Shown in pieces: positions 34,580-41,799 of a DNA stretch of 64,000 nucleotides. Where the stretch lies: assembly GCA_023387375.1 (NCBI GenBank), contig JAEWIE010000042.1:1-64000 (forward strand). The letters run 5' to 3'. A program made the position numbers and the translations under genes. Source of the DNA: Bacteroidota bacterium (lineage in GTDB: Bacteria; Bacteroidota; Bacteroidia; Flavobacteriales; Weeksellaceae). The notes under the pieces are model-generated. The model saw only the letters and a list, made by a program, of their open reading frames with translations, did no database searches and was not told the origin of the DNA. Within the stretch, counting starts at the first letter, position 1; each line of letters opens with the position of its first letter.

Positions 34580-35764
34580 TTACTTTCGTACAAATGCACT
34601 CACGTCCTCTGCAGTCACTGGATTGTTTCCTAAAATAATTAAACGCTCTACCACGTTTCTCAGCTCTCTAATGTTTCCCGTCCACGAAAAGGCTTCTAGG
34701 GCCTTAATTGCTTTCGGATCGAACGCTCGAACGGGCATTCCGTTTTCATCTCCAATTAATTTGGCGAAATGCTCCACAAGCAGCTGAATATCTTCTTTCC
34801 TTTCATCAAGTGGGGGAACGTAGATTTCAATAACGGAAAGACGGTGATAGAGGTCTTCTCTGAAGCGTCCCGCTTCAATTTCCTTTTGCATGTTTTTGTT
34901 GGTGGCTGCTAGTACGCGCACATCCACTTTTACTTCCTTGTCACTACCCACTGGGGATACCTTGCTTTCTTGCAAAGCACGTAGCACTTTTGCCTGGGCG
35001 ATTAGACTCATGTCTCCAATTTCATCTAGGAAAATGGTACCGTTATGAGCCTGCTCAAATTTTCCTTGTTTGTCCTTGATAGCCCCTGTAAAGGATCCTT
35101 TTACGTGTCCGAAAAGTTCACTTTCAATTAATTCTGAGGGAATTGCAGCGCAGTTCACTTCAATCATGGGACCTTTGCTACGCTCACTTTGTGCATGGAT
35201 TGCATGGGCTACTAATTCTTTACCGGCACCGTTTGGACCTGTAATAAGGACGCGCGCCTCGGAGGTGGCCACTTTGTCGATCATGTCTTGGATTTTTTTG
35301 AGTCCTTCGCTCTGACCGATCATTTGGTATTTTTTGTTCACCTTTTTTCGAAGGGTGACATTTTCTTTCTGTAAGTTCTTGTTCTCTTTGAATAGTTTCT
35401 CTTTGTCAAGTGCGTTTTTCACGCTCGTGATGAGACGATTGATATCAATTGGCTTGGAGATAAAATCGTATGCACCGTCTTTTAAGCAGTCCACTGCGAT
35501 ATCAATATCCGCATGTCCAGAAATCATCACAAAGGTCGATTCCGGCTTTAACGTTAGAGCTTGTTTTAGAAGTTCTGTACCTGAGAGCTTAGGCATTTTG
35601 ATGTCAGAAATTACCAACGCAAAATCTTCCTTTTCGATCATTTTATAGCCTTCGAGTCCATCGGGAGCAATGGAGATATCGAAATTGGGTAATTCATCGG
35701 AAAGTATATTTTGAAGTACGCCAGCGATGGCTTTTTCGTCTTCGACAATGAGGATTTTCTGCAT
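34580..35764 (-). CDS. Sigma-54-type response regulator lacking a DNA-binding domain
   Basis: A 394-residue NtrC-like protein. The receiver domain (about 1-120) has the phosphoacceptor in LVISDIKMPKLSG and the conserved KPID lysine. A coiled linker follows (about 120-150), then the AAA+ domain (about 152-390) with Walker A GPNGAGKE, the sigma-54 contact loop as GSFTGA instead of GAFTGA, Walker B GTIFLDEIGDM, and the sensor-2 arginine in NIRELRNVV. The protein ends about ten residues after the AAA+ lid with no Fis-type helix-turn-helix. It may act from solution or with a partner. Its histidine kinase is not adjacent. Confidence 0.9.
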   Translation of the reverse strand: MQKILIVEDEKAIAGVLQNILSDELPNFDISIAPDGLEGYKMIEKEDFALVISDIKMPKLSGTELLKQALTLKPESTFVMISGHADIDIAVDCLKDGAYDFISKPIDINRLITSVKNALDKEKLFKENKNLQKENVTLRKKVNKKYQMIGQSEGLKKIQDMIDKVATSEARVLITGPNGAGKELVAHAIHAQSERSKGPMIEVNCAAIPSELIESELFGHVKGSFTGAIKDKQGKFEQAHNGTIFLDEIGDMSLIAQAKVLRALQESKVSPVGSDKEVKVDVRVLAATNKNMQKEIEAGRFREDLYHRLSVIEIYVPPLDERKEDIQLLVEHFAKLIGDENGMPVRAFDPKAIKALEAFSWTGNIRELRNVVERLIILGNNPVTAEDVSAFVRK

Positions 35765-35769
35765 AAAGA

Positions 35770-35777
35770 CAAATTTA
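35770..35777 (-). promoter_or_regulatory. -7 promoter box of the response regulator gene
   Basis: TAAATTTG on the minus strand, five bases before the ATG, implying an almost leaderless transcript. Confidence 0.4.
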
Positions 35778-35870
35778 CGTTTATAATTTGAAAATTTAAA
35801 ATTTAAGATGAAGTTCTTTCAAAAACCATTCCTAATTCACTTTTTTTTAGAGATGATTTTTACGAATTCT

Positions 35871-36530
35871 TTAAAGGGAATAATCTCTCGCTCCAAATAG
35901 GGCAGAGCCCACTCTTACCAGTGTTGCACCGCATTCAATTGCTAAAGGATAATCTCCACTCATGCCCATCGAAAGCGTTTTAAACGGATAGTAAAGACTT
36001 AGCTTATCGTAAAGATGCTTTAAAAATTGAAATTCTTGTTTGACCTGGTTTTGATCTTCTACAAAGGAGGCCATTCCCATCAATCCTTCAATTTCAACAA
36101 ACGGAAATTCTCCCGCTTTCCACTTCATCAGAAGCTCTTTGGTTTCATTGACTTCAAGACCGTACTTGGTGTCTTCCTGCGCAATTTTTACTTGAAGTAG
36201 TACTTTAATCTTTCGATCTATTTTTTCGGCTTGTTTATTAATTTCTCGAAGAACTTTTTCCGAATCTACGCTTTGAATCGTGTCTACGAAAGGCACAATG
36301 AATTTCACTTTGTTTCTTTGCAAATGACCAATCAAATGCCACTGAATGTCTTTGGGCAAAAGAGCCTCTTTCTCGACAAGTTCTTGCACTTTGTTTTCCG
36401 CAAAGACTCTTTGGCCTAGGGAGTAGAGCTCGTGAATAGGCTCAATAGGATGTGTTTTCGAGACTGCCGCAAGTGTGACATGAGTGGGCAGCTTGCTTTT
36501 TACATTTTGAAAATTAGATTCAATTGACAT
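35871..36530 (-). CDS. YggS family PLP homeostasis protein
   Basis: A 219-residue single-domain TIM-barrel PLP-binding protein. The PLP lysine is in LAAVSKTHP (about residue 23); FAENKVQELVEK, WHLIGHLQRNKVKFI, GLMGMAS and LSMGMSGDYPLAIECGATLVRVGSALFG are all family blocks. It buffers free PLP and amino/keto acid balance and has no known enzymatic turnover. ATG 36530 gives the right length; the frame is open to 36617 but the extra residues are low-complexity and cover a likely promoter (TTG, 20 bases, TAAATTTT). Confidence 0.92.
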   Translation of the reverse strand: MSIESNFQNVKSKLPTHVTLAAVSKTHPIEPIHELYSLGQRVFAENKVQELVEKEALLPKDIQWHLIGHLQRNKVKFIVPFVDTIQSVDSEKVLREINKQAEKIDRKIKVLLQVKIAQEDTKYGLEVNETKELLMKWKAGEFPFVEIEGLMGMASFVEDQNQVKQEFQFLKHLYDKLSLYYPFKTLSMGMSGDYPLAIECGATLVRVGSALFGARDYSL

Positions 36531-36646
36531 AGAGAAAAATTTAAGAAAAAGGATTTGCCTTTGCAAAAGAGCCTTTGGCTTTGGAGGCAAAAGCAAAAAT
36601 ACGAAATTATTCTCCAATCCTCAGCCGTAGGCGCTTTAGAATAGGG

Positions 36647-37327
36647 CTAGATCTTCGAAAGTAAATCTTGAAAATGAATCATCCCTTCGATGGCATCCTT
36701 CTGAATATGGATGTGGCTTCTTCCGATCAGATCTTTGCCCCTAGGATCAATTCGATAGAGTGGTGTTGCTGCTTTAAGTTCTTGAATAAGCCCTGCAGCG
36801 GGATAGACCTGAAGAGAAGTGCCTATAATAAGACAAATATCCGCGTCTTTCGTCCGAAGTATAGCCTCCTGCATAGCGGGAACTTCCTCTCCAAACCAAA
36901 CAATGTGCGGACGAAGTTGAGATCCCTTTTCATCGAGGTCTCCGAGGTTTAAATCGCCCTTCCAAGGATAGAGCTTCTGGGTGTTATCCACGGATCTTAC
37001 TTTAAGGAGTTCGCCATGCAAATGCAAAACGCGAGTGGATCCTGCGCGCTCGTGCAAATCGTCCACATTCTGAGTGATAATCTGTACTTCAAAAGAAGAT
37101 TCTAGTTCGGAAAGGATTTCATGCGCCCGATTAGGGACGGCGCCTCTCAGTTGGGAGCGCCTTAAATTGTAAAAATCAAGAACTCTCTGCGGGTGGCTTG
37201 CAAAGGCCTCAGAGGTGGCAATTTCTTCAATGCGAAAGTTCTCCCAAAGACCGCCTGCGTCTCGGAAGGTTTGAAGGCCGCTTTGCTGCGAGATGCCTGC
37301 GCCGCTTAAGACCACTAGCTTTTTCAA
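36647..37327 (-). CDS. cobB: NAD-dependent protein deacylase (SIR2, class III-like)
   Basis: A 226-residue sirtuin. NAD-binding GAGISQQSGLQTFR, the TQNVDDLHERAG motif and the catalytic histidine in LHLHGEL are present. FYNLRRSQLR holds the Tyr and Arg that in class III sirtuins bind succinyl or malonyl groups. The structural zinc site is missing: there is only one cysteine, in DICLIIG. It overlaps the thioesterase gene by four bases (ATGA), so the two are translationally coupled. Removal of acidic acyl groups from lysines is likely but unproven. Confidence 0.88.
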   Translation of the reverse strand: MKKLVVLSGAGISQQSGLQTFRDAGGLWENFRIEEIATSEAFASHPQRVLDFYNLRRSQLRGAVPNRAHEILSELESSFEVQIITQNVDDLHERAGSTRVLHLHGELLKVRSVDNTQKLYPWKGDLNLGDLDEKGSQLRPHIVWFGEEVPAMQEAILRTKDADICLIIGTSLQVYPAAGLIQELKAATPLYRIDPRGKDLIGRSHIHIQKDAIEGMIHFQDLLSKI

Positions 37328-37731
37328 AGTTCGATTTCTCCTCTGTTTTTTAAGCGCTCAGCAATAAATTCAATCTGAGTTTTCCCATGCCTTGTGGGTT
37401 TTCCTTGTTCATCCACGCCCACAAAAATAATCTTGTCAATGGTGATAATGGTCTGTCGGGTCATCATGTTTCTCACTTCGCAATGAAGCGTAATGGAGGT
37501 GTTTCCAAATTCTGTGGCTTCAATTCCGATTTCAATAATATCTCCTTGTTTTGCTGAACTAATGAAATTGATTTCGGAGATGTATTTGGTAACGCAGCGT
37601 GGCGTTTCAAGCTGAACAATGGCGTATAAAGCGGCCTCTTCATCAATCCATTGAAGGAGTCTTCCTCCGAAAAGCGTATGGTTGGGATTTAAATCTTCTG
37701 GTTTAATCCATTTTCTTGTATGGTAATTCAT
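37324..37731 (-). CDS. Hotdog-fold acyl-CoA thioesterase
   Basis: A 135-residue single hotdog domain of the YciA/BFIT-like type. NPNHTLFGGRLLQWIDEEAALYA is the acyl-CoA thioesterase signature with Asp/Glu and Asn/His near the active site, and SAKQGDIIEIGIEATEFGNTSITLHCEV is the central strand. Members hydrolyse fatty acyl-CoAs; the chain preference is not visible. The 3' end overlaps the sirtuin start by four bases. A -7 box lies 13 bases upstream of the ATG. Confidence 0.9.
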   Translation of the reverse strand: MNYHTRKWIKPEDLNPNHTLFGGRLLQWIDEEAALYAIVQLETPRCVTKYISEINFISSAKQGDIIEIGIEATEFGNTSITLHCEVRNMMTRQTIITIDKIIFVGVDEQGKPTRHGKTQIEFIAERLKNRGEIEL

Positions 37732-37743
37732 ATGTTCTTTTTT

Positions 37744-37751
37744 TCAAATTT
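37744..37751 (-). promoter_or_regulatory. -7 promoter box of the thioesterase-sirtuin unit
   Basis: TAAATTTG on the minus strand, 12 bases before the ATG at 37731. Confidence 0.5.
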
Positions 37752-37858
37752 AAGGGGAATAATCTTTTTATCCTAAGCTTTAAAGGGCAAAAGAGATCTT
37801 TTTAAGTGAATGGGTACTCTATGCGCTAATCAAGCGCACATACTTCTTTAAACTTTGC

Positions 37859-37866
37859 TAAATTTG
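37859..37866 (+). promoter_or_regulatory. -7 promoter box of the aldo/keto reductase gene
   Basis: TAAATTTG, 12 bases before the ATG at 37879. It makes the upstream in-frame TTG at 37855 an unlikely start. Confidence 0.45.
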
Positions 37867-37878
37867 AAAAAAAATAAA

Positions 37879-38745
37879 ATGCAGTTTTCACCACTTATTA
37901 TAGGCACCATGCGTTGGAGCTCTTGGGGAGTAAGCCATCCCAAAGCAGAGATTCAAAAACTTATTGAGACTTCCTTAGATTTAGGGCTATATACGTTTGA
38001 TTCCGCAGATATTTATGGCGGCTATACCTGGGAGCCTTCTTTTGGTGAGGCCCTGGGCGAAATGAATTTGCCACGCGAATCGTATCAACTTATTTCCAAA
38101 GGAGGAATTAAATACAAAGGTGGAGCAAGGAATTACAGCGTAAAATCTTATGACCTTTCGAAAGGCTATCTTATCGAGTGCGTAGAGCAAAGTCTAAAGG
38201 ATATAAAAACCGATTACTTGGATTTGTTTCTTCTTCATAGGCCTTCGCCATTACTGAATCCAGAAGAAATTGCCGCGGCCTTTACTCTTCTTCGATCTAG
38301 TGGAAAGGTTCTAAATTTTGGAGTGAGCAATTTCTCAACCTTAGAATTCGATTATTTATCAAAATACTTTCCAGCCCTTGTAACGAACCAAATTGAAATT
38401 TCCCTTACGCATCCCGATGCCCTCTTTGATGGGCGAGTACTTCAGCAGCAAACGCTAGGACGCAGGCCTACAGCGTGGAGCCCCCTAGGGAGTTATTTTT
38501 CAACAGACGATGAAAAGTCTCAGCGCATTGCCCCCGTCCTAAGGAAGCTTTGCGAAAAATACGGAGTTTTGGAATCGGAGCTTTTGGTGAGTTTTCTAAG
38601 AAAGTCGCCTGCCGGAATTATCCCTATTATCGGAACTTCCAAAGTAGAATCTATTCAAAAACTATCCAGCTCACTAGATCTTACACTTAGCGATGAGGAT
38701 TGGTTCACTCTATTGGAGGCCTCTAGAGGAAGACGAGTTCTGTAG
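37879..38745 (+). CDS. Aldo/keto reductase
   Basis: A 288-residue NADPH-dependent oxidoreductase with the TIM-barrel AKR signature: Asp and Tyr in DSADIYGGYTWE (about 43-54), lysine in LISKGGIKY, and histidine in DLFLLHRPSP. GVSNFSTLEF and the C-terminal IIGTSKVESIQKL are the cofactor-binding regions. It resembles the YdhF-type subgroup; physiological substrate unknown. It stands alone. Confidence 0.92.
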   Translation: MQFSPLIIGTMRWSSWGVSHPKAEIQKLIETSLDLGLYTFDSADIYGGYTWEPSFGEALGEMNLPRESYQLISKGGIKYKGGARNYSVKSYDLSKGYLIECVEQSLKDIKTDYLDLFLLHRPSPLLNPEEIAAAFTLLRSSGKVLNFGVSNFSTLEFDYLSKYFPALVTNQIEISLTHPDALFDGRVLQQQTLGRRPTAWSPLGSYFSTDDEKSQRIAPVLRKLCEKYGVLESELLVSFLRKSPAGIIPIIGTSKVESIQKLSSSLDLTLSDEDWFTLLEASRGRRVL

Positions 38746-38756
38746 AGCAAAAAGAA

Positions 38757-38791
38757 AAATCCGGCTCTACCTTTTGAATAGAGCCGGATTT
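38757..38791. terminator. Hairpin after the aldo/keto reductase gene
   Basis: Perfect 13-base stem AAATCCGGCTCTA / TAGAGCCGGATTT with a 9-base loop. The run of Ts is better on the minus strand, so it may serve both this gene and rlmH, which ends 200 bases away. Between 38792 and 38990 I see no gene, only a 17-codon ORF of doubtful meaning. Confidence 0.72.
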
Positions 38792-38990
38792 AAAAAAATC
38801 ATGAAAACTAATTTAGTAATTTCTAAAATTTTGTTTAGCAATTATCTCATTTATTAACTCACCTAAGTACTAGCAAATCCTATGACAAACTCTTAGAAAT
38901 GAGAGCACTCAAAGCGGATTTAACACAAAATTAAAACTAAAGGCTCTGATTTAACGCTAATTAACACAACTAGATATAGGATAAAGGTGC

Positions 38991-39464
38991 TTAATCGTTG
39001 TGGTAAGGTTTGCCTCTTTGGATTTGGTCTGCTCTATAGAGCTGTTCAATTAAAAAGAGTCTTACCATTTGATGGGTAAAGGTCATTTTGGAGAGCGCTA
39101 TTTTTTCATTGGCTCTTTCATAGATCCCAGGGGAGAATCCATAAGCGCCCCCGATGACAAGATGGATTTTCTTTACGCTTCTTCCCATCCAATCTTCCAA
39201 TTTTGCAGCAAACTCTCGTGAGGTGTACTGTTTTCCTTTCTCGTCAAGCAAAACCACCAAATCGCCGGGCTCGATGTGCTCAAGAAAAAGCTTTTCTTCT
39301 TGTTTCTTTAGAAGCTCGACACTTAAGTTCTTTGTGTTTTTTACATCTGGAATTTCAATAAATTCTGTATTCCAATGCCTTGGCAATCGTTTTAGATAAT
39401 AGGCAATTAATGCATCGATTTCTTTTTCTTGGGTCTTACCTATAGAGAGGATATTAATTCGCAT
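38991..39464 (-). CDS. rlmH: 23S rRNA (pseudouridine1915-N3)-methyltransferase
   Basis: A 157-residue SPOUT methyltransferase acting on helix 69 of assembled 70S ribosomes. The SAM-binding knot is made by VVLLDEKGKQYTSREFA, VIGGAYGFSP (about 104-113) and SKMTFTHQMVRLFLIEQLYRA; the C-terminus KPYHND carries the catalytic tail. Length matches the family. It is divergent from the YihY/BrkB gene with a 31-base gap containing two promoter boxes. Confidence 0.95.
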   Translation of the reverse strand: MRINILSIGKTQEKEIDALIAYYLKRLPRHWNTEFIEIPDVKNTKNLSVELLKKQEEKLFLEHIEPGDLVVLLDEKGKQYTSREFAAKLEDWMGRSVKKIHLVIGGAYGFSPGIYERANEKIALSKMTFTHQMVRLFLIEQLYRADQIQRGKPYHND

Positions 39465-39470
39465 TTCTTA

Positions 39471-39478
39471 TCTTTGTT
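39471..39478 (+). promoter_or_regulatory. -7 promoter box of the YihY/BrkB gene
   Basis: TATCTTTG on the plus strand, 17 bases before the ATG at 39496. Confidence 0.55.
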
Positions 39479-39481
39479 GCA

Positions 39482-39489
39482 CAAATATA
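39482..39489 (-). promoter_or_regulatory. -7 promoter box of rlmH
   Basis: TATATTTG on the minus strand, 17 bases before the rlmH ATG at 39464; three bases from the opposing box. Confidence 0.55.
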
Positions 39490-39495
39490 CCCTTA

Positions 39496-40512
39496 ATGCG
39501 CGTAAAAATTCCGAAATTCATCAGGAAAATCCATGATTTCTTTGAAGGAATTCATATTCCTTTTCTGGGAGTATCGCTCTACAAAATGTTTGAGATTTAC
39601 ATTGAGGGAATCTTCAAAAACCAAATTGGTAGGAAGTCCGCGGCCATTTCTTGGAACTTCGTTTTCTCCCTGTTTCCCTTCATTTTATTCATGCTCTCGA
39701 TACTGCCTTATCTGCCTCATTACGATAAACTACAGTTTTACATATTTGAGATCTTGATGCAAAAGATTTTCCCAGGCCGCATCGAAGGAGACGTAGTTAG
39801 TTACATTGAACAAAACATTATTCCAAACACCTCAGGCATAAGCAATATCACAATTCTTTTAGCCTTAATCTTTGCTACGAACGGGACATTTGCACTTATT
39901 GACGGGTTTAATGAACAGACCAAAGAGAAGCTAAGCGACGTAAAGGAATTTCTACTAGCTTTTGTGATTACCATTGGGTTTATCAGTGTGATTTTACTAG
40001 CTATATTTGGAATTTATTACTCTGAGGTCGTTCTAAAACTTTTTACTCCTGAGTATGCCATTTCGTGGTTTGTACAAAACCTATCTGCCATCATTGGATT
40101 CATATCGTTTCCGCTGTTTTACTTTATTCTCCTAGCACTTTTCTACTGGCTGGGTACTGTAAAACTTACGCGGTTTCGTCAAGCTCTTCCAGGGGCTATT
40201 TTAACCACCATCCTTTTTGTTCTCACGACGTATCTTTTTGCCATTTATGCAAGAAATTTTGCGCGTTACAATGTGCTCTACGGATCCATCGGTACGATGA
40301 TCTTACTGATGGTTTGGGTCAATGTAAACGTTTATTTGCTGCTGTTCGGAAATGAACTTAACTTAGCTATTCGTCGTGTTCGACTAGAGAAACTAGTCGC
40401 AGACGAGCTTACAAAAGAAGCAGACAACTATACGGCTAAAAGCGAGCCTGAAGTTGAGAATTCAGACAAGAATCAAATCGATGTGGATCCTGATTCAAAA
40501 AAGGGTGAGTAG
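39496..40512 (+). CDS. YihY/virulence factor BrkB family membrane protein
   Basis: A 338-residue inner-membrane protein with six helices. The family block RKSAAISWNFVFSLFPFILFMLSILPY (about 41-67) is followed by the conserved GTFALIDGFNEQTKE and GSIGTMILLMVWVNVNVYLLLFGNELN stretches. The old annotation as ribonuclease BN is an error in the literature; real function is unknown. The C-terminal 40 residues are charged and variable. It shares a gap with divergent rlmH. Confidence 0.9.
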   Translation: MRVKIPKFIRKIHDFFEGIHIPFLGVSLYKMFEIYIEGIFKNQIGRKSAAISWNFVFSLFPFILFMLSILPYLPHYDKLQFYIFEILMQKIFPGRIEGDVVSYIEQNIIPNTSGISNITILLALIFATNGTFALIDGFNEQTKEKLSDVKEFLLAFVITIGFISVILLAIFGIYYSEVVLKLFTPEYAISWFVQNLSAIIGFISFPLFYFILLALFYWLGTVKLTRFRQALPGAILTTILFVLTTYLFAIYARNFARYNVLYGSIGTMILLMVWVNVNVYLLLFGNELNLAIRRVRLEKLVADELTKEADNYTAKSEPEVENSDKNQIDVDPDSKKGE

Positions 40513-40555
40513 GAAAGGGACGAGTAGTGCTCGTGACTGAGTCTCCTACAAATAC

Positions 40556-40595
40556 AAAAAAGTCAATCTGAAGCTCAGAATGACTTTTTGTTTTT
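40556..40595. terminator. Bidirectional terminator between YihY/BrkB gene and nhaA
   Basis: Stem AAAAAGTCA-A-TCTGA / TCAGA-A-TGACTTTTT with one mismatch and a short loop. Ts follow on the plus strand and on the minus strand as well, so both converging genes can end here. Confidence 0.8.
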
Positions 40596-40617
40596 ACTAG
40601 AGAATAGACCTAACAGT

Positions 40618-41784
40618 TTAGGCGGACTCAAGTTCTTTTTTAGCCCTCTTGTTTCCAATGGATCTTAAGAGCATAAACCCTACAAATCCAGAGAGAATGG
40701 AGGCAATAAGAATTGCGAATTTCGCTTCTTGTTGAAGCTCTGGATGTCCTTTGAAGGAGAGCAGTGCAATAAAGATGGACATTGTAAATCCGATTCCGGC
40801 AAGAAGTCCCGTACCAATCATATGAGACCAAGTGCTTTTGTCTGGAAGTTTACTAAGCTTTAACTTAATGGCAATAAGGGAAAAGAGGTTGATTCCAACC
40901 ACTTTCCCAACAAAGAGACCTAGAATAATTCCGTAGCCAAAGTTGGTGAACAGGCCGTCGACCATACCAAATTCAAGTGCAATGTTGACATTGGCAAGAG
41001 CAAATAGAGGCATAATGATAAAGCTGACGGGCAAATGAAGTTTTTGCTCTAGTTTTTCCAAAGGAGAAATCTCCGTTTCCGAGACATTTGTAGGAATTGT
41101 GAATGCTAAGATGACCCCTGCAATCGTTGCATGGATACCCGAATGGTGCATGCAGTACCAAAGGAAAATACCAGGCACAAGATAGAAGATATGGCGTTTT
41201 ACTTTAAAGTAATTTAAAAGAACTAAAAGCACCGTGATTCCTAAACAAATGAAAAGGTAGCTCCAATGCAACTGTTCGGTATAGAAAAGGGCAATTACCA
41301 CAATAGCACCTAAATCATCTACAATGGCGAGCGCCGCTAAGAATATTTTAATGGAAGTAGGAACACTTTTTCCAAGCAGAGAGATAATGGCCAGGGAGAA
41401 GGCAATATCAGTTGCCATAGGAATCGCCCATCCTTTTTGGACTTCTGTTCCCGCATTAAATAGAAAGTAGATAAATGCGGGAACGAGCATACCTCCAATC
41501 GCAGCGAAAATAGGAAGGGAGGCATTCTTGAAGCTGGAGAGTTCTCCCTCTACAATTTCACGTTTAATCTCAAGTCCTACGACGAGAAAGAAGATGGCCA
41601 TAAGTCCATCATTGATCCACATGCTAACAGAATAAGGACCGAGCTCATAAGTAAGCAATTCCTCAAAGCCAGGGCCTAAGGAGGAATTCGCGATCATGAG
41701 CGAGAGAAAGACGCAAAATAAGAGTAGGATTCCAGAGGATTGATTGTGCTGGAGAAAGTTTTTAAAGTACTGGGTAATTTTCAT
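40618..41784 (-). CDS. nhaA: Na+/H+ antiporter NhaA
   Basis: A 388-residue membrane protein with about 12 helices. The ion-binding aspartates lie in LAALAIVDDLGAIVVIALFY (about 152-171), and GLEIKREIVEGEL and the MATDIAFSLAI stretch are family blocks. It exports Na+ in exchange for protons at alkaline pH. It starts 15 bases after the end of rel, so the two are probably one transcript, an unexpected pairing of stringent response and ion balance. Confidence 0.95.
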   Translation of the reverse strand: MKITQYFKNFLQHNQSSGILLLFCVFLSLMIANSSLGPGFEELLTYELGPYSVSMWINDGLMAIFFLVVGLEIKREIVEGELSSFKNASLPIFAAIGGMLVPAFIYFLFNAGTEVQKGWAIPMATDIAFSLAIISLLGKSVPTSIKIFLAALAIVDDLGAIVVIALFYTEQLHWSYLFICLGITVLLVLLNYFKVKRHIFYLVPGIFLWYCMHHSGIHATIAGVILAFTIPTNVSETEISPLEKLEQKLHLPVSFIIMPLFALANVNIALEFGMVDGLFTNFGYGIILGLFVGKVVGINLFSLIAIKLKLSKLPDKSTWSHMIGTGLLAGIGFTMSIFIALLSFKGHPELQQEAKFAILIASILSGFVGFMLLRSIGNKRAKKELESA

Positions 41785-41799
41785 GAAAATTTGATTGAG

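Noticed and set aside
36531..36617. N-terminal extension of YggS
   Set aside because: Low-complexity, covers a likely promoter, and the family begins at MSIESN.
38801..38857. Tiny ORF (18 residues, MKTNLVISKILF...) after the aldo/keto reductase gene
   Set aside because: Too short, no promoter of its own, hydrophobic but without a partner; probably chance.
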